A stretch of DNA of 64,000 nucleotides, taken from Eumeta japonica. Lineage: Eukaryota; Arthropoda; Insecta; Lepidoptera; Psychidae. Numbering within the stretch: position 1 is the stretch's first letter; each line of letters opens with the position of its first letter. The stretch lies in the NCBI GenBank assembly GCA_005406025.1, contig BGZK01000082.1, forward strand, positions 372,001 to 436,000, read 5' to 3'. The notes beneath the pieces were generated by a model, which was not told where the DNA came from, ran no database searches, and worked only from the letters and a program-made list of their open reading frames with translations. Shown here piece by piece: positions 21,554-33,485 of the stretch. Both the position numbers and the translations under genes were made by a program.

Positions 21554-24500
21554 CTGTGAAAAATTGTATAATCATTTAATAATTTTTATTAAATATTTCA
21601 ATTATATAGTTATAACATGTCTTTGCTGGTTTCTAATGAATCATAAGAGATCAATAATTATGTTTTTCTAATAAAATTGAGAATAGTGTTATAAAAATAA
21701 AATTTAAAGTCAATACTGTAAGAACAATTAAATAACATTTAAATATATTGAATGAATTCACAAATCAGTAAGAAATAATACTAATTTAGGTACCTAAAAC
21801 ATCTTCAAATAATTCAAAAAAAGAATTTTTTCATAGAGAAACAAAATAATCTTATTATTATAAAAACATTTCTTTTTAATTGATGTTAATTTAAAAATTA
21901 ATTTAATAAGTTAATTTTAAAAATGGTAAAATAAACATATAGGGGAATACATATTAATTTGAACTAAATTATGAATGCAGTGTAATGCAGAAGAAGTGTA
22001 CTCTTTTTACATTAAAAACAATCCCTTTTTAAGGAATTAGTTCCTTGACTTTTAAAATTTGAAAAATGAGACTACACTAAAAGCCTAAAGGGTGCAAATA
22101 GGCAAAAAGTATATAAAAATTAAATAAATACAGTATAATGTCGATAACGGCTCTATTGTTTTTAATTAATTGCGGGATGGTCCCAATATCAATATTATTC
22201 ATTCCTTGGACTGTGTCATTTTTCTGATATTTACAGTGGTTTTTTTTTTGTATAGTGTCCAGTTTCATATTTCAGCAGCTAATCTACTTTATACAAAAAC
22301 ATTGCCAAATTTTGTCTATGAACCAGACCACATTTCGACGAATATAGAGATGTTGAGCTTATTTTATACCTCATAACTATACCAGTGCGAAAATGTAATG
22401 CATACTTCTAAATATTATTGAACAACAGGAATAAAAAGTAATTTATTATTTCCTACCGTAATATATTTACAAATATTATTCATTTACCTTTTGCAGCTGT
22501 TTCTGTTACATTGTATTTGGGAAATTAAATCTAGCACTAAAATAGCTGAAAGTATTAAGTTAGCGTTTGCTATAAGTCATAATATAAAAATGATAATGTC
22601 AATAATATGTGAATGAGCGGTAAATATACTTGGTTTTAGAGTTCAAGCATTCATTATTATATTTTTATTATTTTAGTATTTATTTTACCATTATGTTCAA
22701 TTGAATTCTTGAAATGCTTGTAGACAAATATTAAATTAATAATGGCTGTTTTGGTAGAAGGAAATCTTAAAGTACTGAGAGCTGTTAGACAAAACCGTAA
22801 TGAAACATAATAGTATGTATGGATATTCTGACCCACGGATTCGATAAAAGTTGTGCCAATTTCATTTCTTGGCAGTTTTGTCGGATTTACTCTGTAATCT
22901 TTATCAATTACATATAATTATGTAAAAGGAAATGAATAGACATTTTCTCAATGGAATTGATATTATCATGATTCATGAGTATTATTGACATTTATTGCTC
23001 AAACAAAGTAATATTTTATATTAATTGTATCATCATAAATTATGTATATGTTTACATTTATATAATCTAAGTGGCTGCATAAAATAGATTCAATCTTTAT
23101 TACTTTACTTTTTTTTTGTAATAAATAAATTATCAGAAGGCTCTATTACACTAATTGCATTTCAGGAATATATAGCAATAAATAAATTGTCAGAAGAGTT
23201 CATTACTCTTAAATTGCATTTCAGGGATAGATAATAATAAATAAATTGTCAAGAGTCCGTCACACTAGTTGCACTTCAGAGATACATAGTAATCATTTAG
23301 GCTGTAAGAAGCAATTTATGACATAAGAGAGAATCAATTTTATTACATTAGATCGGGGAAAATGTTTTTTGTATTACATAAGTTGCAGTAAAATCTCTGG
23401 ATGTACTCTTTTTGGCTAGTTTTGACATTTTAAAAAAATTATAAAAACTAAATGTTGTGTCATTTTCTATTGTTTTTCTGTCTAACAAAAATAAGCGAAT
23501 CTAATATAGAAATTCGATACATTTTGAAGATTTATTTCTGAAAAAGGGAATAAAGCGACACAAGCCGTGAAAAAATATTTGCGACATTTAGGAACCTAAT
23601 GCAGTAATGGGATTATATCACTACCTACAAAATAGCAACAAGTTGTTGAGCAAAATGGCATATATAAATTACAATTGAATGTAAAAAAAATGATGAAAAA
23701 TTATCTTGAATTTATAAATGAAATAAAAAGAAACTTTTTCCCCATTCTAATACGCATATGTTGTCGCTTAAACTTTGTTTCTGTTGATGTTAGGTTGCCT
23801 ACTAATTTTATATTAACTATTGTAAAAACAAATATAACAATAACCTATGTAAATTTTAATAAGATACATCACTAGACTTATTTTCTAAACATCTTCTATG
23901 CAATCTTTACCTTGAAGCTAAAACAAACTCTTAGCACTCCTACATGGAACTAAGGTGACAGTAATCTTCCTCATTTAAGAATCACTTATTCAATGCATAA
24001 AGAAAGTGAGATATGGTATACAATACCTCAATATCTCTGCAACCTTGCATGGCTCGGCTCAGCACCACATCAAAATAATCAACATGGAGCCTATGTGACA
24101 TCTCAAGGAGGGCTATATTTCCTGAAAAGTTTTAATTTTTAATACCATAGGGAAATCTTAAATAACAATTCCTCATCATAATTAAATTAATCTTAGTTTC
24201 ATGTAATTGTCTCTTTATTAAAAAATGTTAATTAATAATTGAATTATATAAATGAATTCCTTTGCTATGTACATTTATTCTTAACATTGTTTCAAGTTTT
24301 TTTTTTTGGAGTGATACAACACTGAACGAGAAAATCTATCCATAATTATCTTTTTATTCCAGGTAGTTGCTATAATAATAGCTTTCTTTTTAAAATGAAT
24401 AACAAATTATTATACAATGACTATACACTGATGAGATCATACTCGGAAATCGAATATTTCAAATTGAAATAAACAACCACCATACAAATTCTATGAAATA

Positions 24501-27500
24501 AAGACATCCACAAGGTTAAGTGCATGGACTCGTCTTGTACATACTCTTCATGATTGACCTGGCTAAACTCACCCACCATTATGGAGGGCCACTTATGCCA
24601 ACGACACTGCGAGTTTTTGTAGCGCCTTGGACACCGATACTGCATCTTGTCAGTTGCAATCACACCTAGACTGCATCTATCAATGGATGCAAAAATGAAA
24701 GATCAAGCCAATGCCAATAAATCTATGCATGTCACATTTCTGCTGAAATAAGGATTAATTCCGAGGTAAAGTTAGGAGAAAACAAAATACGTTATTATAT
24801 TGAAAACAAAAGAACTCAATGCTCATTTCCAATCACTTGTATGGTAAACACTCCAAATTACAACTGAATAATAAAGTACTAATATACTATACTTAAACCA
24901 GTCTGGACATATAATCTCGAGCTATGAGGCAACACTCAGCACCTATAGGACAGAGATTTAGCAATTGTTTCAGAACAATGTGTTGAAAACAGTAGTTAAT
25001 GTTCTATTTACACTCAAATTCAAGAAATCCACGAATATTTAGAAAAGCCAACCATTAAAGAAATTGTTAAATTGCTAAACGACACAAGTGTAGATCGATC
25101 AAATATGTCAACAAACTAACAGTGAACCTCACAGATCATTGTAATAACGTTAGAAGGTTGAAAAGACCGAGAATATTCAAACTGGACAAAATCAAACCAA
25201 GCATATGCAAAGACAATAAAAATTAGAAAAATAGTTGCTGGGGGAGCTGATTCTTGCACCCTACATTAAATAAAAGTAATTTGTTTACAGTGAAGCCACT
25301 CATTACAGATAGAAAAAAAATAGCTGCTGGAAATTAAGGTTTGCCAACATCCATTGACACCATTCAGCAACAACATCTGATGACCTGACATGCTCTCTGA
25401 AGCACAAAGCAAGTAGTTGAAATTGATCAAAGGTTGAACAAATTGGACAACAGAATGGGATCTATAGATATCAAATTGTTTGAATAATATGTGTAAATAT
25501 TGTAAATTATAATATGTACTCCAATCAAAATTACATATGTCGATAAATAAAATTGTAAATATTCCTCCTATTAATATTTATTACGAATAATATTGTGACT
25601 TGGTTGAAAAATATTTACCAGAACTGGGTAAGCAAGCTACCGTAAGGCAGACTCCACCAGCTGCTTCTTCAACGTGACCGACATCTACTAAAGGTGTAGT
25701 AGAATCCCGCCAAGCCACTGAGGCGGTGCATGCACAAACGTATGCTTTGAGCGGAACACCCGCGTCAATAAGGGCCAGACAAGCCGCATTAACGCTTGCG
25801 CAATAAGCACCGCCATCTGCCTGTCAAAATTGAAATGTTTTAATGTAACAACATAAAATAATATCACATGCATGTATATTTTTTTAAATCATCATGGATA
25901 CTGAACCTGCAACACTTCAACGTAAACATCTATCTGTGAACGGGGATATAATTCGGTCTTTATGGCTGCTGTGAGTGCTTGACGCAAGTGTAAAGACATT
26001 TCTTGTGACTTTCGATCTCCACGTGGACGATTTTTCCTTTCTCCTATTGAATAACATTTTCGAATTGTATTAAAAACACTGGAAAACTATGTCAAATAAG
26101 ATGTTGGATTATTCAAAGTAGATAGGTATATCTTTAAAAAAAATTGCCAAGTGTGAGTCAGGCTCACGGACTGAAGATTCCATGCTTAGAATTTTTTTTA
26201 TTTATGTACTTTTTATAGTCTACTGTTTACTGTCATTGATAACAGTAGAAAAAAAGTCAAATATGACATTTATGATAATTTTGAGAAGCAAAACAATAAT
26301 ACAATTTAATTTTACCCACAATGCCATCCAGTGACATAGATGTGAAGTTAAAGTTCAAATGGTAATCTAATAATTCACAATATTTCATATACAAGATGTG
26401 TCAATGATAGACATCCAAAATAAAAAATCGGATAAGTAATATAACGGTTTTCGTTGTTGGTTAAGTGGATACAGGATGGACTCTTATCAGATTTTTTACT
26501 TTGCTTGTCTACCATTGATGCATCCTGTACATATAGTGCTTTTGAGAAAACTACTTCATTAATTGAATTTTATCACTATTCAAAATTTAATAGATAAAAT
26601 CCAATAAAATACATTTGAATGGTATAATTTTCCTGTAAAATAAAGATAAACTGCGGTCATCGGAATTATATAAAATTTTTCGAATTGCAAATTTCAGAGA
26701 TGAGGAGAGAATTGCCAAATTTCGTTTGTTTTTAAGTATTATTTAAGAATTAAGCAATTTACATTTGGAAAAAAAAATGTTTAAGAATAAGGTCATTGAA
26801 TTCTTTCATATACAATACCAAGCATTATTTACTTAAATCTTTTCTCTATTCAATTATTGCTCCAGTAATTTCTATCTGATTATTTTTGAGAAAATAATAA
26901 CTCATTGTATGTGTGTTGACATTTGTAAAACTTCAAAATTTTAAGTCTATGTGCCTAACAATTTCCGAAACAAATACCTGTGGCAGACAAATGGGCACAT
27001 GCATGAATGATCTATAAGGGTTTCGTTTTGCCCTAGGTATGGAACCTGAAAACTGCATGTTTGATTGCAAATGTATTTATTTTCTTTATACATACTTACA
27101 TCTGTTAAGGTGCTGCAACAAAAACAATGCATTTTCAAACCAATGCTGAATACCTATATGACTGGTAACATGCTTATGTACTCAAAGTTGTACCTGTGGA
27201 GAATGTAGCCATGCTATATTGGCAGTTCACGACCACAGCCTCCGCAGATGATTTTGATTTGGAAGCCTATAAGCAATAATTTTGCATTGAAGTATAAACA
27301 GAAATTACATATCTTCTATCTTTGTCACAATTATTAAATAATGTCCATACAACAATATTAGTGTTCTAAGAAAAAAGCATTTATAAGAATTTATATTAAA
27401 ATGACTGACTCTGTTCTGTGTTTCCATATAAAAATCATTTTCCACAAATAAAAATATCAGTGTACCATGAATAAATGGCATGTGTGGCATGTGAAAATTT

Positions 27501-30500
27501 ACACCAAAAGCAAATATGATAAAGCGTGGGAACAATTTTGTTGAAAATGATAATCAAATAATGAACAAGTAGATAAGTGAATTTTAATTTATTGCATTAG
27601 TAACAATAAGAAAGCAAATTGTAAAATTATAATAAAAAAAACCAGCTAAGAGCATGTCGGACCATGTTCACTGTAGGGTTCTGAAGCCATTACGACAAAC
27701 TAATGCGTGACAGATGAAAAAACTATGTTGTTACAATTTTTCTGATGTTTCCCACATGTAACAGGTATAAGCACTTTAAGCACCTATAACTAGAGAACAA
27801 GCAGGTATGCCCCCCTTAAGCTAGTGTAAACTAAAGTGCGCCAGCAAAAGTATATATTGTCATGGCACTTGTGTCCTTTTGTTGAAAAGTGCAGTTTTTC
27901 AGCAATAACTCAAAAGCTGGCCAAGAGCATGTGGGACCATGCTCATTATAGAGTTCCAAAGCCATTATTACAAAGAAATGCACTACACATGAAAAAAGGT
28001 AAGTTTTTACCCTTTTTCCATGTTTTCTGCAGATAATGGATATAAGCACTTTAGTCGCCTATAACTAGAAAAACAAGTAGATATGTCGACTATTACTATT
28101 AAACTAGTGTAAGGGAAAGTGCATCAACATAAGAGCGTATCTTCATGGCACTTACGTCCTTTTGCTGAGAAGCACAGTTTTTCAGAAATATCTCAAAAAC
28201 AGTATATCCGATCAAGTTCAAAATAGTTTTCGTTAAATGTATTCATTAAGCGTTACCTTCATTATTTTTAATTCATATTTTTTGGACACACGGTTTAAAG
28301 AATAAAGAGGGGGAACACAATTTCTTCAACTTTCTAAGCGATTATTTCCAAAATTATTCACCTAGTCAAAATAATCGCTTAGAAACCTAAAAACCTTTTT
28401 AAAAGAAATGTCGAAATATGTGCTGCATGTTGGTAATTGGCAAAAAAAATTTTTTTCAGCTTCGATTACGTGTATGGAATGCCTCCCCTGAGAAATATTT
28501 ATTTTTGTCATTTAACCACTAAACTACGGAGCGGCTCATACAAGACACCTACACTATAAATTTCAGCAATATACATGTTGCAGTTTTTGAATAAAATGCC
28601 TGTGAATTACGGAAGAATGGATGGACGGACATGCCAAAACTATAAGGGTTCTGTTTGTGCCATTTTGACTCAGAACCCTAAAAAGGTCAAGAGTTGAAGA
28701 TATGTAATTTAAAATATTTAATACAAATACTTGTATCTGTTTCATTAAAAATTCTCAATAAAATGATATGTAGCATAACATAAAAAATAAAAGGAATACA
28801 TTCAATATAAGATTATGGATATTCTTCTAAGAAATCTTCTGAGAAGAGACAGCTTCAAATATATTTTTTTAATGTCATCACATAAATCTACTACATAATT
28901 GGCCAAGTTTCACCATTTAAGTTTCTTTTGTAAAATAACAATCCAATGATAATTTCAGAATGAAATGTTATAATGTCATTTTAATAACGTCTTAATACTC
29001 TATAATTAAAATTAAGAGAATGTTTTTGTATTCATAACCAAAATATAGATTTAAAAAAAATATATAAGCAATTGTTGGAAAATCAAACTCCTTATCATCA
29101 AATTAGTGGATGCTATAAGAGAAAAAGTGTCCGACTGACACATTAGATATAAGAAAAAGAGAGAAAGGGTGAAAATATACTTGGCATTGAGGAGTGACCA
29201 CTTCTCTAGATTGATTTTCTACCTTGTGGTTCATTTACAAGTTTATATCTATAGATATATCACTGCAAAGACTTGCGGCATATACGTCAGCTGTATACAT
29301 ATATGGGTATACCCTATAAGTGTACTCCTGCACCATAGATGTGTATGTGTCAGCAGTATATTAGTATATGTGTCGAATGTCCTGATTAAATATACAGGTT
29401 GTTTATATTTTGACAGTAATAACTAATAATAATTGTTTATAAAAAAAACTTATAAAAATCATCAATACGAATTTATTATCATTACTTCATTATTTTATAC
29501 TATTTAATATACAGTGAAAAAAATTTCATTCCTGCCAGGTATCATACAACACCTCTTGATTGATTTCTTATAACATTTTCAATATTGTTCAATCCTACTT
29601 TTGATCTACTTACCAACTGTCAACTATGACACATCTAGAATCATTTATAAACCCAAAAGCATGTAGGTATTTTTTTCCTTCGTAAGAAGCTGAATTTTCT
29701 CATCGGGATGCTGGATGTAATTCCCTTAAAATATAAAGGAAATTTTGTCCAGAGAAATGTTTTATGAAACCTGTCATTTCTCTTATAAAGAAAGGTACAT
29801 GTCAATGGTGATTCTAGATATCTTTTTTTTTTCCTGCAAGAATGGTACAACTGATGTTTGAAAGTGTAAATACTGGTAGTGTGTAAAACAATCTGACAGA
29901 ATTTTGAGGTAGCAATTTGCCAGACCTAACAAAATCTGTCTGCACTGCCTGCTGCTAAGATTCCCTTACATTATCATATACTAATCCTTGGATATTATAT
30001 TTGTAAAGGCAGTACATATAAATATACTTATCTATGACTTTGTTACTTTATTTTTTGTATAAGTGTTTATGACTACTTTTGATAACTCCATATAATGAAG
30101 CTTCATCTTATTGATGAGAGCAACTAAACATTGGACAGTGGATAATCATGAGCCACAAACATTAAGAAAGATTAAACTTAACTTACTGTTGAGATATGAT
30201 AATTATATAATTTCTGTATAATTTTAATACAGTATTTATATAATTTATCAAATCTCTTGATAAAGACCATTATACCGTGTGACCACTATATTATCTTAGA
30301 TTTATTATTAAAACAAACTGAACAAAGAAACATATCATCACAACACAGGTATTCAAAAATATCTCAGAGGTTACAATAATAAAGTACCACAGATGTGAAG
30401 GTTTCGTGTCTCTAACATGCATTTAAATATTGTGTATTAAACTTGTTTTCTTTCATTTTGTTCTTGCACAGTTCAAAAGTAAAATTATTCACTGTTTTAC

Positions 30501-31147
30501 ATCTGGGAAGCATTTCAATTAAATGATGTAAATTATGAACTGATAGTGTGTGGACATCATCCATTTGGAACGCTCGTGCAAAGTAGACTTTGTGATAATA
30601 AGTGGCTATGGTGAGCCCATGACTTTATTGAGTTTTGATGGAAGTTCACGGGGACACTATACATGGAGCATAATACGTCATGAATAACTGAAAAATGAAA
30701 ATTTTCACTTCTAAGAAAATGTATATTTCATCTGGTATTCTATATTTCATATTATTTATTTTTAATTTTTTTTATATTTCATATTTTTTATTTTTCAGTT
30801 ATTTTATATTTCATTTTGCGATTTTATACCATAAAACATTAAATGAAAAATGGTATCTGCAGATTTACAGACTTATGGTAAACGCTTAATAACTACTAAT
30901 TTCAACACAATCCGAGATTTCTTGTGATAAACCCGGTCCAGCGATACACAAAAAAAGCAGACATCTAATTCTTTACCTGATGAGGTCCATAAACAGCCGC
31001 CAAAACCTTTGTATTCCCTTGTTCCAAGTAAGCACTGCCATCGGGTTGCGTAAACACGCCGAGTTTACATCTGATACGTCGAAGCTCATTTGGCCGTCGA
31101 CCATCCAGTCTCAGCCCTTGACTGGACAGCAGGTCCGGGCCGGGCAT
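21482..31147 (-). CDS. EXOSC4: EXOSC4/Rrp41, exosome core RNase PH-like subunit (six exons)
   Basis: Complete gene. Coding exons: 30977-31147, 27194-27266, 25907-26043, 25619-25820, 24027-24121 and 21482-21553; every intron is GT-AG and the phases join without a break to give 249 aa (human protein ~245). It is one of six RNase PH-fold subunits forming the RNA exosome ring, which feeds RNA to associated nucleases in nucleus and cytoplasm; the animal ring subunits are not thought to be catalytic. Diagnostic strings: LDGRRPNELRRIRCKLGVF and DGSAYLEQGNTKVLAAVYG (exon 1), VNCQYSMATFSTG (exons 2-3), RPRGDRKSQEMSLHLRQAL and PRSQIDVYVEVLQADGG (exons 3-4), VGHVEEAAGG (exon 4), IALLEMSHRLH (exon 5). 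The RNase PH fold spans nearly the whole protein. The ATG has A at -3. AATAAA lies 41 bases past the stop. The introns carry transposon debris but the coding sequence is undisturbed. Confidence 0.97.
21554..24026. other. EXOSC4 intron 5
   Basis: 2.5-kb intron, strongly AT-rich. Apart from the tandem repeat at 23.1-23.3 kb nothing can be assigned. Confidence 0.7.
23119..23330 (+). repeat. Tandem repeat, three units of ~58 bp plus a partial fourth
   Basis: 'ataaataaat' followed by 'tgtcag' and 'attgcatttcag' or a variant recurs at 23121, 23178 and 23237, so the unit is 57-59 bp. A diverged partial fourth copy follows at about 23290. It lies within EXOSC4 intron 5. Confidence 0.75.
24027..24121 (-). 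CDS. EXOSC4: EXOSC4 exon 5
   Basis: Completes G195 and runs to E226. Acceptor ...TTTCAG|GA and donor TTGAG|GTATTG. Encodes NIALLEMSHRLH and an amphipathic helix. Confidence 0.95.
24410..25190 (+). pseudogene. jockey-type LINE reverse transcriptase remnant in EXOSC4 intron 4
   Basis: Antisense to EXOSC4. Decayed frames give LGNRIFQIEINNH (about 24445), 'HPQG-V-GLVLYILF' (about 24510-24550, equivalent to the 'VPQGSVLGPxLYxLF' block between RT motifs), MHVTF (about 24728), then KPVWTYNLELWG-like sequence (about 24896-24935) and IHEYLEKPTIKEIVKLL (about 25030-25080), equivalent to the 'W.YG..LWG.A' and 'H.DL.IP.V...I' C-terminal blocks of jockey-clade elements. Multiple stops and frameshifts; the catalytic YxDD block is not recognisable. 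The 5' part is missing, as is usual for truncated LINE insertions. Confidence 0.7.
25619..25820 (-). CDS. EXOSC4: EXOSC4 exon 4
   Basis: Residues 128-194 plus one base. Acceptor ...TGACAG|GC and donor TTCTG|GTAAAT. Starts ADGGAYCASVNAACLALIDA, the second RNase PH subdomain. Confidence 0.95.
25907..26043 (-). CDS. EXOSC4: EXOSC4 exon 3
   Basis: Completes G82 and runs to Q127. Acceptor ...CAATAG|GA and donor GCAG|GTTCAG. Carries the RPRGDRKSQE segment conserved in Rrp41 proteins. Confidence 0.95.
27194..27266 (-). CDS. EXOSC4: EXOSC4 exon 2
   Basis: Residues 58-81 plus one base. Acceptor ...TTATAG|GC and donor ACAG|GTACAA. Encodes a serine/lysine-rich loop followed by VVVNCQYSMATFST. Confidence 0.95.
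27640..28690 (-). repeat. Lepidopteran 'TAGGGTTCTG' repeat with an internal ~275-bp tandem duplication
   Basis: Reading the minus strand from 28690, the element begins 'tttttagggttctga', then 'gaacccttatag' and 'tccgtccatcc', the same head as the copy at 9803. Further in, two long units repeat in tandem: about 27641-27914 and about 27915-28197 share 'aagagcatgt.ggaccatg', 'ataagcacttta', 'cctataacta' and 'gcacagtttttcag'-type blocks in order. A perfect 17-bp hairpin (28331-28347 with 28368-28384) lies between. No ORF. Confidence 0.55.
28331..28384. repeat. Perfect 17-bp inverted repeat (hairpin)
   Basis: 'tttctaagcgattattt' at 28331-28347 is exactly reverse-complementary to 28368-28384, with a 20-base loop. 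It lies inside the repeat block in EXOSC4 intron 1 and is more likely a transposon feature than a gene regulatory site. Confidence 0.8.
30977..31147 (-). CDS. EXOSC4: EXOSC4 exon 1
   Basis: Residues 1-57, from the initiating ATG to ...VYGPHQ. Donor CAG|GTAAAG, phase 0. Confidence 0.95.
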
Positions 31148-31654
31148 TGTTATCGAAAATAAAAATAAACAGGAAAAATAACCTATACGTTATTGCAGTT
31201 GTTAAACATTCGCGACCACAGATTATAATCACAGACTACAATAGGTTCAACCGCAGACAGTCACAAACCCATAAAGAAGAGTAAGTAGTAAGATCTATCA
31301 GTCTTCATTAACCTGGTCTCCACAAGTCTTGTTCCCTTATTTTTTTTTTCTGTTATTGAGTGTAATCAGTATTATATTGGGTAATAATTATAATCATTAA
31401 ATAATAAAAAGATACCAATATCACCAAAACTTGAAATTTCTTCCCATAAGATACATTTTAGAAATCGCGAAATATGAACTAAAACTCATTAAAATACCAT
31501 ATTGAAACAATAGAATTTTTTTACTGTGTATGCATATCAAGAATATATTAAATGAATTGCAATTAATATAAGACGAAAAACACATTCTTTTTTTCATTTT
31601 GTCATATTAGTCAAACAAAAAAGTTTTCTTAAATTACGTTTTAAATTTTCGATC

Positions 31655-32500
31655 CAATAGATAGCACTATTGAAATAAGATACTAAGATAAATCATACGA
31701 TCTAACAAATGCCACTCTTTAAATAAAACACTGAGATAAATTTTGCGATGTAACAGCCATCTGTTAATAGTACCATCATTACTCAAATAAAACACTAAGA
31801 TCGATTTTGTGTTATAAGAGATGGCACTATTTAAGTAAAACTGCTAAAGTAAATTTTGTAAACTAACAGAAGGGCCTATTTAAATGAAATACCGAAATAA
31901 ATTTTGCGATCTAACTTGTGGCACTATTTACATAAAATAATAAGATAAATTTCGCTATAGAAGAATTGACAGATTTAAAAAAAAAATTGGTTGCCTGTAA
32001 AGTCGGTATACGGGCGAAAGTTTTACGTGACAACGACTTTGAATGGTAAAATCATTTTAATGTGAATATTCATTCGTATAGTAGGAAGAAGGATGAAATA
32101 ATAGTAACAATTTAAAACATTTATTTATACAAAGATTATATTTAAAACATTAATTTATACAAAGAATCTCGCACTGAATTTCATATTAACAAAATTTTAT
32201 TTTTACCTTTACACATACATACGTATTTATATACAAATATACATACAATAACTTGCAATACATTTGCAAGCTATGCACTAATTCTCTAGTGCAGACCGAT
32301 CATAGTTGAGTGGGAGAGAGACGCAAGGCATTCGGCGGGCCTCTCTCTCGTTCGGTGACTCATCGTAACGTTACCGAGCGTTACACTTTTTCATAAGTGA
32401 CTCCCAGCCGCAACCTAATTTAAGACGTTGTCACGTCAAAATACTGAGATAAATTTTGCGATTTAACAGATAACATCATTTAAATAAAATTGTGTAACAT
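31655..32500 (+). repeat. ~50-bp minisatellite array, split by an inserted element
   Basis: About six diverged units occupy 31655-31985, each carrying 'cactatttaaataaaa' then 'agataaattttgcgat' and 'ctaacag' or variants. A further unit and a half lies at about 32441-32500 after the inserted element (31989-32441). The same unit occurs in the opposite orientation at 35065-35190. Confidence 0.7.
31989..32441. mobile_element. Non-autonomous element inserted in the minisatellite
   Basis: Interrupts the repeat array. The ends carry an imperfect inverted repeat: 'ttttacgtgacaacgactt' at 32021-32039 against the reverse complement of 32422-32441 ('ttttgacgtgacaacgtctt'). The outer left end reads 'ggttgcctgtaaagtcggta', a string I associate with a widespread lepidopteran repeat. 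Internally there is a short direct duplication ('tttaaaacat.tatttatac' at about 32113 and 32140) and a CG-rich segment at about 32305-32400. No ORF. Confidence 0.5.
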
Positions 32501-33485
32501 AATTTACTTTATGTATTTTACAAACCAATATAAATACGTGCGAATAAAAGTATACACACGCTTTCAGTACTACAAGAAATGTATTTATTTATTCCTTTGT
32601 CAAGGGTATATGATCCAAGACAATCGTTCATAAGTTCACAAGCGCATCAAAACTGACACGCATATATTTTTTTGCAATTTTAATTCTATTATGACATAGA
32701 TATTAAGGAGTAAAATAAAGAGTATCTATTTTGAACTTTTTATTACGTCCATTAATCTTTTTTCAGTTATCTTGTCACCTGTCAATTTAAACTATTTTAG
32801 AATAAAAAATTGACGGGAATTCTTTTCTTGGAATGACAGAAGCCTGAATCATTACTAGACCAATATTGTCTTTGAAATAAAAAAAATAATAATAGCCTTT
32901 AGCGGGACGCCGGGCAGATGTGCAACATTGAAAATATTTTCTATTGAAAATAAGCATATAAGGATAGGTTATTACAAAAAATAAATAAAATATAATTAAA
33001 AACGAATTATTCAATAAAAACAGTTTTTTTTTTCAATTGTATATATTTTTATTCAAGGTTCTGTTTCTATTAGAGATAATATTTAATATAATGATGTCAG
33101 TATCTAAGCAATCGAGCTCTGCTTGGCGTCATTAGTGTTTTCTGAGGAATGAAATTTAACAAGTAAAATTTACCTGCTACTTGCTCTCAAATCAATAATG
33201 TTACATAGTATCATTTGTGTAATTTATGTGATGTAGTCTTCTGCCATCTTTTGTTAAGTAAGTTACATCAAGTCTGATGGTACTATGGTACTAAATACAA
33301 TGGTATAACAAAACAATTAGTTAAAAATTCTACGAGACGTCACTATAAAGCAGTCTAATGTATTTTTTTTTAATCTCGTCTTTCCAAGAAAAACGTCTAT
33401 AAAGACAAAATTGAAAAGCAAAACCTCATCGAATAACAAATTGTCGTCAAAATCGTTAGGGCGATGTGAGAAATTCCTTTATACC

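Larger units (their letters stand above)
27270..30976. other. EXOSC4 intron 1
   Basis: 3.7-kb first intron. It holds the duplicated repeat at 27.6-28.7 kb; the remainder is AT-rich sequence with a run of 'tttatatttca'-like low complexity at about 30740-30820. No coding exon seen. Confidence 0.6.

Noticed and set aside
23119..23330. Possible CRISPR-like array (regular repeats of ~58 bp)
   Set aside because: The units are contiguous and diverge throughout, with no constant repeat plus unique spacer pattern, and this is a nuclear insect intron.
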